DNA of 64,000 bases, from the NCBI GenBank assembly GCA_036023115.1, contig JAYKKT010000073.1:18895001-18959000 (forward strand), written 5' to 3'. Under the pieces are notes generated by a model. That model was given only the letters and a program-made list of their open reading frames with translations. It was not told where the DNA came from and did no database searches. This document shows positions 1-10,333 of the stretch, piece by piece. The stretch comes from Brasenia schreberi. Its lineage: Eukaryota; Streptophyta; Magnoliopsida; Nymphaeales; Cabombaceae. A program made the position numbers and the translations under genes. How positions within the stretch are numbered: position 1 is the first letter of the stretch; every line of letters starts with the position of its first letter.

Positions 1-1236
1 ATTGTGAGAAAGAATTATCGAACGTAGGTTAATACAAGTATCGAGTACAACATAGAACTAATTTGGATTCATGTGAGGCAGATCTATTGTTGAAGTGATT
101 CACCTTTTGAGTCATTTTATGGAACATTTTAGAGCAAAAAAGAAAGACCTTCACATGATATTTATTGATCTACAAGAAGCTTACGATAGGATACCGAGGG
201 AGGTTCTTTGAAGAACCTTGGAAAAAAGAGGTATCCCATTGACATACATAAACCTTATAAGAGACATGTACGATGGTGCAAAAACATGTGTGAAGACTCA
301 TGAAGGAATAACAGACTTCTTTGAAGTTAATATTGGGTTACATCAAGGATCAACTTTAAGTCCATACTTATTTATAATGGTGATTGGTGAGTTAACAAAA
401 CATATTCAAGATGAAGTACCTTGGTGTATGTTATTTGCATATGACATTGTGTTAGTGGAGGAGTCTAAGGAAAAAGTTAATAGAAAATTGGAACTATGGA
501 GAGAACCATTAGAAAGTAAAGGCTTCCAACTTAGTAGAACAAAGACAGAATATATGAAAGGTAAGTTTGATCATTTGGTTACTTCAAAGGATAAAGAAAT
601 TAAAATTGGCACACATTGCATTCTCCAAAAGGAAAGTTTTAAATACCTAGGGTCAATTTTTTAGAGTGATAGAAGAATTGATGAAGATGTTATGCATAGA
701 ATTAATGTTGTTTTTGTTGAAATGGAGAGGAGCATCAAGTATTCTTTGTGATAAGAAGATACCATTAAAGTTAAAAGGTAAATATTATAGAGCAACGATT
801 AAACCTGCCATGTTTTATGGTTATGAGTATTGGGCAGTTAATCATCAACATATAGAAAAGATGTCTTTGACAGAAATGAAGATGTTGAGATGGATGAGTG
901 GTCATACAAGAAGAGACCGTATACATAATGAGGTTATTAGAAATAAATTATGTGTGGCACCAATAGAGGATAAAATGAGAGAATATCGTTTGAGATGGTT
1001 TGGGCATATAGAAAGAACCTTTAAGAAGATATGACAAACTAGATTTTGAAACTATTAAAGGAGGTAGAGGATGACCACAAAAGTGTTGGAAAGAAACAAT
1101 AAAGAAGGATCTAGCTTATTGTGAGTTAACTGCTAACATGGCACATGATAGGGCTCTGTGGAAACAAAGAATCCATGTAGCCAACCCCATCTAGTATGGG
1201 AAAAGGCTTAGCTGTTGTTGTTGTTGTTGTTGTTGT
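1..1236 (+). mobile_element. RTE-clade LINE, 5'-cut by window edge, broken (copy A)
   Basis: Remnant of a plant RTE-type non-LTR retrotransposon. Reverse-transcriptase palm and thumb sequence is readable at 218-664, and the C-terminal region (WMSGHTRRD, LRWFGHIER) at 666-1034. The two parts are separated by a stop and a frame change near 664. The catalytic motif, normally F/YADD, reads FAYDIVL around 436-456, so the second metal-binding Asp pair is lost and the copy is dead. The 3' end is the family-typical CCCCATCTAGTATGGG, then AAAAGGCTTAG and a (TTG)n tail ending about 1236. Copies B (8411), C (13431) and D (27229) share the same 3' end. It probably lies in an intron of the gene whose exons begin at 1550. 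The clade assignment rests on the (TTG)n tail and ORF character, not on a tree. Confidence 0.85.
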
Positions 1237-1549
1237 CTAATGATACTCTATTCTATTCGGCTTTCAATCCAATTAGGGGTCAACTTCATTTTTGAGGATT
1301 TCTCTTTTTCATGTTTCTGATTTACTTTGCCTCTTTTGAAGTGGTTTCAAAATAATCTATTCATAGTTCCATGACGTTTGGCACAAGTCTATGATTGATA
1401 AAGAAACAGTTTTTGATGACCTGTTCTTTTGTTCTTCATTGGATGTTATGGTACGTAATTGAGGTGTTATATCTGTTTTGGATAACTTTCAACTAAGTTC
1501 TAGATAAGTAATGTGGTCATAATGGCTTTGATTCTCCCGTTTTTTGCAG

Positions 1550-3904
1550 GTGCTTTGGATCCCAAAGTTTTGTTAGAGTTGTTCTCAGCTTATTGCAATT
1601 GGCAAGAAGAGAAAGCTAAAAGAATTAGTGAAAAGCAGGTTCATTTCCTATCACCTGATTTTTAGAAATCATGGTTCTTGGTGAAGCCGCTTTCTAAATA
1701 CTTGTCAATAAAACAATGTAACATAACTACCATACGAGGGGAGAAAAGAAAGAACAAAGAGAGAATCACAATCCAGATACAAGTTCTCAAGTATCATGCT
1801 GCTTCATTTTAAGTGCATGCTTATCCCTCCCTCAACCAATGTGATTGAGTTTAAGAGTTCAAAAGATTAAAGGTGTACAAGCACAAAAGTATAATCTGAA
1901 CTGATTATTGTGATGCATTAAAAGCATAAAAGAGGTGAGGGTTTCTTATAATGAACAAAGAGAATTGCACTTGTTATGATATTTCTTTTTCTTTTCTTTT
2001 TTTGGTACAATGGTATTGGAGAGGCAACGTGAAAAGAGATCTGAAGAACCAGCAAGTCAGTATTTGCTTGATATGGGAAACACATTAAACAATGGAAAAG
2101 TAATGAAGTGGTGTTGTTTGCTTTTGGAAGAGACTTAAATCACGCTCTGATGAATTAGGTTCTGAGGAATAAGGAAAACCACAATAGATGGTATGAAAGT
2201 AAAATTCTTGGTTCGGCAATTTCTTAGGGTTCCAGAAGGTCAAGTGTCATCTGGATTTGTAGATATAAATCTAATCTCAGAAGGCATATGCCAGTTCTTT
2301 TACGAAGAGAGATTAAGGTGTCACTAAAGTTCTTGGCTTTGGTAGGGAGACTAAGGTGTCACTAAGGTTCTTGGCTTGTGATAAGAGGAAAGAAGATTAG
2401 AGAAATCGTATCATAGAAGCACAACTATCACATGCAGGTTTCAATCCTTTGGTTTCAGGGTTGGCAATGTCAAACGTATTATCTGGTTTCCTGATTGGCC
2501 ATATGATGCGAGCATAATTGTTTCTGGCAGCAACTGCATCAGGATGCAAACTTCCTAGAGTTTGACCTTATAGGATGATAATTAGATTTATTACCTTTCA
2601 TTTTCTCCCCTTCAAGACAGCAAATTGAAATTATTGAAGTTTTCCCATGAACTGTGTTAGATCTACTTCCTATTACTTTAGTTGGATTATTTGTAGATCG
2701 TAACTGCATATTGACAATACAAATGGAGTGATCAGTTGGATTATTTATTAAGATCTCTTTTCCCTTGCCATTGACCTCCTACCCTTGATCATTAGGAGTT
2801 AAAATGTGATTAATTAGTGCAATTCAATTTAATGCGACTTGATGCATAGTAAAATCACGCTTTGTAGGATTTGAACCTACAACATTGGGTTTTGGAGACC
2901 TGTGTAGTACCGAACTAAAACTGCTTTCTCACAACTAGAGAGATCTGTAAAAATTCTTTTCCAGTACAACGGACCTTCTCATGATTGAAATACCTCACCA
3001 GCTCATCAGATACTCCTGTAAGAGTCTAACTTTGCTCATTTCGCCTTCAAAGGTAAAATACTCGTTCAGTCCTCTTATTGGAAGCATGCTCTTTTTATTT
3101 AATAGATTATTTGTCAACTTTCTTGCAATTGATGACATTCTGGTTTTCATGCTTCTGAAATACTTGCTTATTGCAGGAAGAGTTGGAAAACAAAATTGAA
3201 ATTGCTGATGCATTGGCTATCAAACTCCTGCAGCGGTTCAACTATTCATTATCATCCATGAGGACAACTGCACAACACTTATCAAATGGTACGAGTTTTT
3301 TGCATCAAGCACGAGATTCATGTTTGAAACTAACACTGTGTCATAGTCATACCCTCGGGGAGATCTGCTGTGGCCCATGATTTTAGACCAAAAATGGTCC
3401 CAAGGGTAAACGGTTCCTGTGCCATGGGGCACGTGCAAAAGCGGTTCACGTGAGATTGGTACCCATAGACCCAATTTTCGAGGTTCCAGCCCCATGGAAC
3501 TGCGAATCAATATGCCCTAAGGGACTTGACTTGGACTGGCCTGGACTTGGTTTGATACTTGGTGTTCTAAGTTTGTTGATTCCATTTTTATGCATGATGC
3601 CGTCAAGGTTAGTCCATGATCCATGGCGAATCCCAGCTTGCCCTAGTGGATTTGGTGTCAAAGTTTCTATATTTCACTAAATGGAACCAAAATTTCTCCT
3701 GTAGTTCATCAATTGCAGGTTGAGGTTGGTGAGCTGAAAGGAAGGCTAAGTGAGGTCTTAAGCAACTGTGATGCTTTGTGCAAGCGAATCAACGTGGAAG
3801 GGCCAGTGTCATTGAGATCAACTGTGAAGCTTTTTTCTGCTGGTAAAACGGCGACTCTTCATCATGCTTCTTCAGACACAGATCCGAAGGGTTCATCTGA
3901 CTGA
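1550..3904 (+). CDS. Conserved plant coiled-coil protein, last three exons (5' part outside window)
   Basis: Three exons splice in frame: 1550-1638, 3177-3288 and 3705-3904. Each intron has GT...AG borders (donors 1639 and 3289; acceptors ending 1549, 3176 and 3704). Together they encode the C-terminal 132 residues plus a stop at 3902-3904. The product is charged and helical (LFSAYCNWQEEKAKRISEKQ in the first exon), with an LQVEVGELKGRL heptad stretch and a low-complexity Ser/Thr/His tail. It reads like a conserved plant family, but I do not recognise the function. No catalytic motif is visible. The exon at 1550 starts inside a codon, so at least one upstream exon lies before position 1 or under the LINE at 1-1236. 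The 1.5-kb intron after the first exon holds a plastid-type tRNA fossil. Splicing is inferred by eye but both junctions preserve frame exactly. Confidence 0.7.
2856..2927 (-). pseudogene. Decayed plastid-type trnW-CCA fragment (NUPT or NUMT)
   Basis: Read on the minus strand, this stretch contains a near-canonical plastid tRNA-Trp anticodon loop and T arm: GGTCTCCAAAACCCAATG, with the CCA anticodon, then GTAGGTTCAAATCCTACA. The D arm (TTAGTTCGGTA) is recognisable but short. The 5' acceptor strand has lost pairing with the 3' strand, so it is unlikely to fold or be processed. Plant mitochondrial trnW is itself plastid-derived, so the immediate donor could be either organelle. It lies in an intron of the coiled-coil gene. 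Confidence 0.75.
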
Positions 3905-5075
3905 ATCACGCTGAGCCAAAAGTGTACCGAGGATCTCCCAGGAAGAGCTTGCATTGCAGCAAAGGTGTAAAATAGGAACTTCCACTGAGTTACATACAGG
4001 GTCATATGCATATGCGGAACCAAACAAAACCAAATTCCATACATATGTTGTAGAATCCAGGGTAAAAAGGTCCCATGGTAGTCGGGTACTTAATGCAACC
4101 CTCCTTTCACATCCCGAGCTTGGGAATCGTTGAGTTACAGAGTCGTATATTCATGCGCATAAACTGTCACCAGCACAACCAATTAAAGGACATAACAAAA
4201 CTCCGACTCTTTGAGCCCGAGCCTAGATTGTCCATTGAGCGGATCTTGAATAATCGGGTACTGTTTATGACATAAAGAGCAGCCATTATCAGTTACTAAA
4301 GCTGACTCTGCCGCAAATCACTTGAGACAGGATTCGGACGGACTTGGAGGAGTTTTGTGAAGATGCTGAACACTTCTTTTTTTTCCAAGGAGCCGCGACT
4401 CGCATGTCTAGGGGGTTTACTCCAAAGAACCTTCAAGTTGAAGTTCATAGTTTTGATACCCCAAGGACGTGCATATCTAGTACATGGTCTGCCTAACCAC
4501 ATACGAAACAAAAGAGGGTTTAAGCACTCACCGTCTGACGGGGACTCTACTCACAAGAAGGTCGTTACTTCGATACATCAGGTGTGCATACCTTACTTTG
4601 GCCTCCCCGGATGCAATAAAAAGAAAAGACGGTCTAGGGTCTCAGAAAATTAGGAGTTATGGAGGCTAGAATGGGAGGTTCATCTTGAAAATCCCAGAAA
4701 CAGACGCCCATCCAGCTCTTGCTTTGCTCCCTCAATGAAGGAAATTATTGGCTATTCACCTTTGAATTCCACCTCTCAGGAATTGTCTCTCAGAAGAATG
4801 CTATAAAATACGCCCATGATTCAAGATGTGATTGTAAAAGTCAATAGCGTAACATGTGGGCGTAGCTTCTAGGGCCAAAAGTAGTTCTTTTTTGCACTTT
4901 TTCTTTTTGGGTTCTGCACTTGTTCTTTTTTGGATAAATAAGCTAGTTGTATGACAATATCTTGCTGGGCTAGTATGTTTAGAGGTGTTTTTTATTGCGA
5001 AACCGGGACTATCGAACTGACCAACCTTTGGGGTGAGCCATCGATAGGCCTCGTATTCAGGTAAAAAGGCACCCA
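3905..5075. other. 3' flank and intergenic DNA, no gene; one weak SINE-like segment
   Basis: No coding exon with supporting homology is visible. Around 4395-4490 a segment with an internal box-like GTTTTGATACC, preceded by ACCTTCAAGTTGAAG, resembles segments at 9755-9850 and 54290-54375. It may be an old tRNA-derived SINE fragment. Short open frames here look like chance. Confidence 0.4.
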
Positions 5076-5190
5076 ACGCGTTAGCTCAACAGTAGAGCGC
5101 TCTAGCACCGTTGTTGCTGGTGGGGAGTTCGACCCCCGCAGGGTACATGTGTGGGTGTGTGCATTAGGCCAAGAAAAAAAAGATCTCCGT
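5076..5190 (+). mobile_element. tRNA-derived SINE
   Basis: An A-box-like stretch (GCGTTAGCTCAACAGTAGAG) lies about 45 bases before a B-box-like GGGGAGTTCGACCCCC, the spacing of an RNA polymerase III internal promoter. The unit continues into a GT-rich segment and an A-rich stretch near 5171-5180. The flanks do not pair as a tRNA acceptor stem, so a SINE is more likely than a functional tRNA gene. The 3' end is not sharply defined. Confidence 0.6.
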
Positions 5191-6750
5191 TTCTTCACTA
5201 CGTAGCGTTTGATTACGACGGGAACTGGGCTGTAGTCTCGGGGCCTCGTGAACGTTATAAACCCACAGGGGAAGCACATGATATAACAAGGAAAATTATA
5301 AAAGAGCAACTTAATGACTAAACAAAGATTCCAAACAAAACTTGAACTTGAAAGAAAGAAAAGCTAAATTTAAATTGCAGCAGAACAATGTGATAGATCT
5401 TTAAAGTGGGTAATATCTACAACGAAAAGAAGTTATTGGAACAGAGCAGAGAATCATTACGAACACGAAAGATAAAGATAGCAAACGAAGGCAACAGACT
5501 TCCAGAGGAGACCATCAATGACAGAAAAAAAGTGGTGATGTTGCTTGAATTTGTGATTGACGTGTTGTGAGCTAGTCCGAAAAGCTTGTAGTGCAATCCG
5601 AAATGGACACGATAACAAACATGTCTTTTCTAGTTATCTCTTGCCCATGGAGGAGCATGTAAAAAGGTTGTATTGTGCACAGCTCTTCTTCTTCATAGTG
5701 AAAATCTTGTTCTTGTATGGTGGGGCCGAACCATGTAAACTTTGTCTTCTTTCCCTTTTCTTCTCTTGATTTCATGTGCAAACCAATTTCGTTACGGTTG
5801 TGCCTGTGCTTCCAAGCGCAACTGAGAGTTTGAATGAGAAGGAAACAAAAACTCATCCTTCAGTTTCACAAGGCTTAACTATCAAGCTCTCTGGGCAGAG
5901 AACTAACTGAGAGATTTCATGAGAATCATATAATGGAGGCCTTAAAGATCGTACCTTCTATCTTTTCTGAAAAGAGGAATTGATTATGTATGCATGCATA
6001 TAATTTCACAAGAATCATATAATGCATATCATGACTGATGAGAATCATTTGTATCTTTAGCTCACGATCATTTCCATGATGCCTAATATGATTAATCGAT
6101 TATATGATTCACGAAATTCATATCTAAGGAAATAATTGACATGGACGAAAGGATCTCCTTGATCGTAATACAGAATCACAAACTTATAAAAGCAAGTGGA
6201 GAACGGCAATAGCATCAAAGCAACCAGCAATTACAGCGAAATCAGCATGCAGGAACAAAAAAAATCCAACTTTATTACTCTGAACTTTAACAGACTAACA
6301 CGAAAGATTCTGACTACCAAGAAATATACTCCATGAATCCATCTCGAGGCCAATTTCCACCTTCGCATCCATGACAGATATAGAAATCCTTGCTAAGATC
6401 TATAACACCATTGCTCCACGGACAAACATAGATAGGAAGATCCTCTTAGATGTCCCAAGCCGCACGCTTCAAAGCAAAGGAATGATAAGACAACGATAGG
6501 AAAAATCACATCCGATCAGCAAGAAACTAAATCAGATCGAAATTCCTACAGATCTAAAGGCTACCACCTTCTTCTAATCTTTTTTATTTCCACAATTATC
6601 GATTACCAACAAAACAAAAGAAATTAAAACTATTTGTCTCTCAATCGGATCTATCTTCATATCATGAATTACCAACATAGGAAAATTGCAACTCCTAATC
6701 TGCATTGACATCACAGAGATCTGAATGATACTACAAACACTATTTGGAGA
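5191..6750. other. Intergenic DNA including the 3' flank of GMD
   Basis: AT-rich sequence with no supported gene. The part nearest 6750 should hold the 3' UTR of the GMD gene, which is transcribed leftward. No clear polyadenylation signal could be singled out. Confidence 0.4.
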
Positions 6751-7851
6751 TCACGGCTGCTGCTGGGCGTCCATATATCCGGCATCAACGAGCACTCTTT
6801 CCCTCTTGGCAAGCTCCCAATCCTCATCGACCATCTTCTTCACGAGTTCAACGAACCCGACCTTGGGCTTCCAGCCGAGAACCTGTCGTGCTTTCGACGA
6901 ATCTCCCTTCAGATTATCGACCTCCGCTGGCCGAAAGTACCGCTGGTCAATCACGACGTGGTCGCGCCAATTGAGCCCGACGTAGCCAAAGGCCACATCC
7001 AGGAACTCCTCGACGGTGTGCGACTCCTCCGTCGCGACGACGTAGTCGTCGGGCTTGTCTTGCTGAAGCATCAGCCACATCGCCTCGACGTAGTCTCCAG
7101 CGAACCCCCAATCCCGAGACGCCTTCAGATTGCCGAGAAACACCCGCTTCTGCAATCCCTCCTTGATCCGGCCGACGGCGCGGGTGATCTTCCTCGTAAC
7201 GAAGTTCTCGCCGCGGCGGGGGCTCTCGTGATTGAAGAGGATGCCGTTGACCGCGAAGAGGCCGTAGGCCTCGCGGTAATTGACGGTGTACCAGTGGGCG
7301 GCGACCTTCGAGGCGGCGTAGGGCGAGCGGGGGTGAAAAGGGCTGGTCTCGCATTGTGGGGGTGGCGTCGAGCCGAACATCTCGGAGGATCCAGCCTGAT
7401 AGTAGCGGACGGAGCGGCCGGTGGCGACGATGTGCGCGCGGACGGCCTCGAGCAGCCGGAGGGAACCGGTGGCAACGACGTCGGCCGTGTAGTCGGGGTT
7501 TTCGAAGGAGACGGCAACGTGGGACTGAGCGGCGAGGTTGTAGACCTCGTCGGGAGCAATAGTATCGACCCAGCGGCGGAGGGACGAGGCGTCGGTGAGA
7601 TCGGCGTAATGGAGACGCATTCGGGCCTTGTCGGCATTATGGGGGTCGATGTAGATGTGGTTCAGACGCTGGGTGTTGAAGTTGGAGCAGCGGCGGATGA
7701 GGCCGTGCACGTCGTAGCCCTTACCGAGCAGGAATTCCGTCAGGTAGGATCCGTCCTGCCCTGTGATTCCGGCGACCAATGCCACCTTTCGTACCCGCTG
7801 CTCCGCCTCCGCCTCCTTCCCCATGCTGTTCCTCGAGTTCGCCGTTGACAT
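6751..7851 (-). CDS. GMD: GDP-mannose 4,6-dehydratase (MUR1/GMD type)
   Basis: This enzyme converts GDP-mannose to GDP-4-keto-6-deoxymannose, the first step of de novo GDP-L-fucose synthesis for wall polysaccharides and glycoproteins. It is a cytosolic NADP-dependent short-chain dehydrogenase/reductase. The 366-residue single-exon frame shows the nucleotide-binding GITGQDGSY (residues 28-36, GxxGxxG), the AGSSEMFG motif (153-160) with the catalytic Ser/Thr and Glu region, and the YxxxK pair Y178/K182. [17 protein letters not shown] (206-222) is a hallmark of the family. Length fits plant GMD proteins (about 360-375). The frame stays open upstream to 8136, but ATG 7851-7849 is chosen because the extra residues do not resemble the family and a CT/GA tract typical of a 5' leader lies just upstream. 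The body is clearly more GC-rich than its surroundings. It looks intact. Confidence 0.95.
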   Translation of the reverse strand: MSTANSRNSMGKEAEAEQRVRKVALVAGITGQDGSYLTEFLLGKGYDVHGLIRRCSNFNTQRLNHIYIDPHNADKARMRLHYADLTDASSLRRWVDTIAPDEVYNLAAQSHVAVSFENPDYTADVVATGSLRLLEAVRAHIVATGRSVRYYQAGSSEMFGSTPPPQCETSPFHPRSPYAASKVAAHWYTVNYREAYGLFAVNGILFNHESPRRGENFVTRKITRAVGRIKEGLQKRVFLGNLKASRDWGFAGDYVEAMWLMLQQDKPDDYVVATEESHTVEEFLDVAFGYVGLNWRDHVVIDQRYFRPAEVDNLKGDSSKARQVLGWKPKVGFVELVKKMVDEDWELAKRERVLVDAGYMDAQQQP

Positions 7852-7870
7852 CTCTCTCTCTCTCTCTCTA
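7852..7870 (-). promoter_or_regulatory. GA-repeat in the GMD 5' leader
   Basis: A (CT)n run on the plus strand, read as (GA)n in the GMD transcript, lies immediately before the start codon. GA/CT tracts are common in plant leaders and core promoters. A regulatory role is inference. Confidence 0.5.
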
Positions 7871-8020
7871 CCTACGATAGATCTGAGTTCCGACTGGGTT
7901 GGGTATCCCTTTCTCCCACTCTTACAATTTGGGCCCGGATCTTCTAATTTTAGAATTGGGCCCGATCTTCCACAATATATAGAGAGGTGAATAAAGGAGA
8001 GCATCAAACACGGGTTTGTG

Positions 8021-8284
8021 TTGGGCTGAGCATGAACACTGGGGCACAAAATTAAGCTCCGGGTATGTGCCCAGGTATTATACCTGCCCCAATTCACCCT
8101 ATAGCCATCGTTTTGGGTCATAGAGAGCTTTTTCATGTCTGGTCCAATGTTGTTTAGTTGGGCTGAACATGAACACTGGGGCAGGTACAGGGCACAAAAT
8201 TAAGCTTTGGGTATGTGCTCAGATGTAGCTATACCCGTCCCCGTAGGCCAGTGTATTTCGGGTCATAGAGAGCCTCTTTATGTT
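8021..8284. repeat. Tandem duplication upstream of GMD, two units about 138 bp apart
   Basis: Unit 1 starts at 8021 (TTGGGCTGAGCATGAACACT) and unit 2 near 8159 (TTGGGCTGAACATGAACACT). Both carry ACAAAATTAAGCT followed by GGGTATGTGC, and both end with GGGTCATAGAGAGC (near 8114 and 8260). Unit 2 has a short extra GGCAGGTACAGG. The duplication lies 170-430 bp upstream of the GMD start. Confidence 0.75.
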
Positions 8285-8410
8285 GGATTCCTGAAAACAG
8301 GGTGTGTCGATGGCTCAGCAGTTCAAGAGACCCGCCCAAAAATATGAGAAACCGTTCATCTCTTTGCATACTAGTAAACTCGTATAAACCTTCTTTGTAT
8401 CATTTTGTAT

Positions 8411-9038
8411 CATTAAAATTGGCACACATTGCATCCTTCAAAAGTAAAGTTTTAAATAACTAGGGTCAATTTTTGAGAGTGATAAAAGAATTGATGAAGA
8501 TGTTAAGCATAGATTTAATGTTGGTTGGTTAAAATGGAGAGGAGCATCAAGTATTCTTTGTGATAAGAAGATACCATTAAAGTTAAAAGGTAAATATTAT
8601 AGAGCAACAATTAAACCTGCCACGTTTTATGATTCTGAGTATTAGGCAGTTAATCATCAAAATGTACAAAAGTTGCCTTTGACAGAAATGAAGATGTTGA
8701 GATGGATGAGTGGTCATAGAAGAAAAGACCATATAAATAATGAGGTTATTATAAATAAATTATGTGTGGCACCAATAGAGGATAAAATGAAATAATATCG
8801 TTTGAGGTGGTTTGGACATATAAAAAGAAGAACCTTTAAGAATGTATGAAAAACTAGATTTTGAAAGTAATAAAAGAGGTAGAGGACGACCACAAAAGTG
8901 TTGGAAAGAAACAATAAAGAATGATCTAGCTTATTGTGAGTTAACTACTAACATGCACATGATGGGGCTCTATGAAAACAAAGAATCTACGTAGCCGACC
9001 CCGTCTAGTATGGGAAAAGGCTTAGTTGTTGTTGTTGT
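8411..9038 (+). mobile_element. RTE-clade LINE, 5'-truncated and decayed (copy B)
   Basis: It is collinear with copy A from about A-position 600: AAAATTGGCACACATTGCAT, then GAAGATGTTGAGATGGATGAGTGG in similar form, ending with the shared tail TATGGGAAAAGGCTTAG and (TTG)n near 9038. Multiple stops and small indels break the frame. 5' truncation is typical of LINE insertion. Confidence 0.85.
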
Positions 9039-10333
9039 AATAATGGTTAATGTAGGTCATTTATATGTTTGTTAATTTGTAAAAAGCCTAGTTTTGGATA
9101 TAACGAGCTGAGTTTAACTTGTTTGTGCCCATTCGTATTCGTGTTTGTGATTGTAGTACGTTATATTCAAAACAATATCCTGGTATTGCCTAGAGGAACA
9201 TGAACATTTCACTTCTAAACGATCTATTGTGATTGTTGAAGAACTAAGTAGGATAAAGAAGGTTTTCACAAGTTTATGAGTTAACGACTAGGCATTAACA
9301 ATTCACCAACATTCTGTTTTTGCGTGAGCTTCGCAAGCTGAACTGAGTGGATCAACTCATGCTCAGCTCACTTGAGATTACCAACCGAACATAAACAAGC
9401 TGGAAACAAATTGAACCAAACAGATCTAACAGCAGTTTGATTCATTCACCAGCACTGGAACCCCTTGATTTGCATTAATCAAATGACAGAAAGAAAAGAC
9501 CGTGTTGAATTGAACATCATTTTGTTCTTATATTCATGTTTCAAATATGATTTTCAATATCGTTTGTGTCATTCATGCTTAAATCGGGTTAAAATGCGAC
9601 AATTTCAGCCACTCATACAGCTTTCTTAACGAGTAGTGAGCCATTCAGTTTTTAGTTATCAGCATGCATACTCCTCTTAGAAACCGTATATATATTCCTC
9701 TTAGAAGCTGATTTGTGCTGCGCATTTTAATGGGCAGAAAAAGCACGGTACTGGCCTATCCCAGTTAGGACGTCCACTCGAGAGAACCTTCAAGTTAATG
9801 GTCTTGAGTTCGATACCTGGCACAAACATGTCTGGCAAAATGCGGTTCTGTTTGTATAGTGGTTTACCAAATCCGGGTTTAGTATGTAATATAGATATGG
9901 AGTTCATCACGGACAGACGTGGAGCAAAATTGACACTGACATTTAAAGAAAAACATCACGGGACCAAACACATTGCCTTGCCATGTGCAGAAACCCTATT
10001 TTCCTAGTTGAACTGAGAAAAGCACGCTTGGTGGTTCCTCTGGTCTTCGTTTCTTCCGAAGAGGCTGTTGATAGGGCTCAAATATGCATATAGAGTATCA
10101 TATACTTCACATATCGGATACAGAGTATATAACCATCCAAATTTGAATGGATCCCTATAGCAGAAGGGGGGAAATGACAACTGTAAGAAACTATCCAGCA
10201 AAGCAGAAGGGGGGCAATGACAAGTTTAAAAATATCATCAGGAAACAAACTAAACTGAGAACGTCCATAAGGAGCTCAACCAGGTGCCTAGATATGCGCT
10301 CAAAAATGGGAGAAAATTTGTATGCACTTTCCT
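9039..10333. other. Intergenic DNA and probable 3' UTR of RPS20
   Basis: No supported gene. A segment near 9755-9850 contains TTGAGTTCGATACC, a B-box-like motif shared with other SINE-like segments in the window. A short imperfect repeat (AGCAGAAGGGGGG, near 10159 and 10204) lies in what is probably the RPS20 3' UTR. Confidence 0.4.

Noticed and set aside
5076..5150. Functional tRNA gene
   Set aside because: Pol III boxes are present but the flanking bases do not form an acceptor stem, and the unit runs into a GT-rich tail and A-run, as in SINEs.
6958..7848. 296-codon open frame on the plus strand across the GMD gene
   Set aside because: It is an antisense shadow of the GC-rich GMD frame. 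Its translation has no domain, and the minus frame matches a known enzyme over its full length.
7852..8136. 95-codon N-terminal extension of GMD
   Set aside because: The extra residues have no family similarity and overlap a GA-repeat leader and duplicated upstream DNA. ATG at 7851 gives the normal length.
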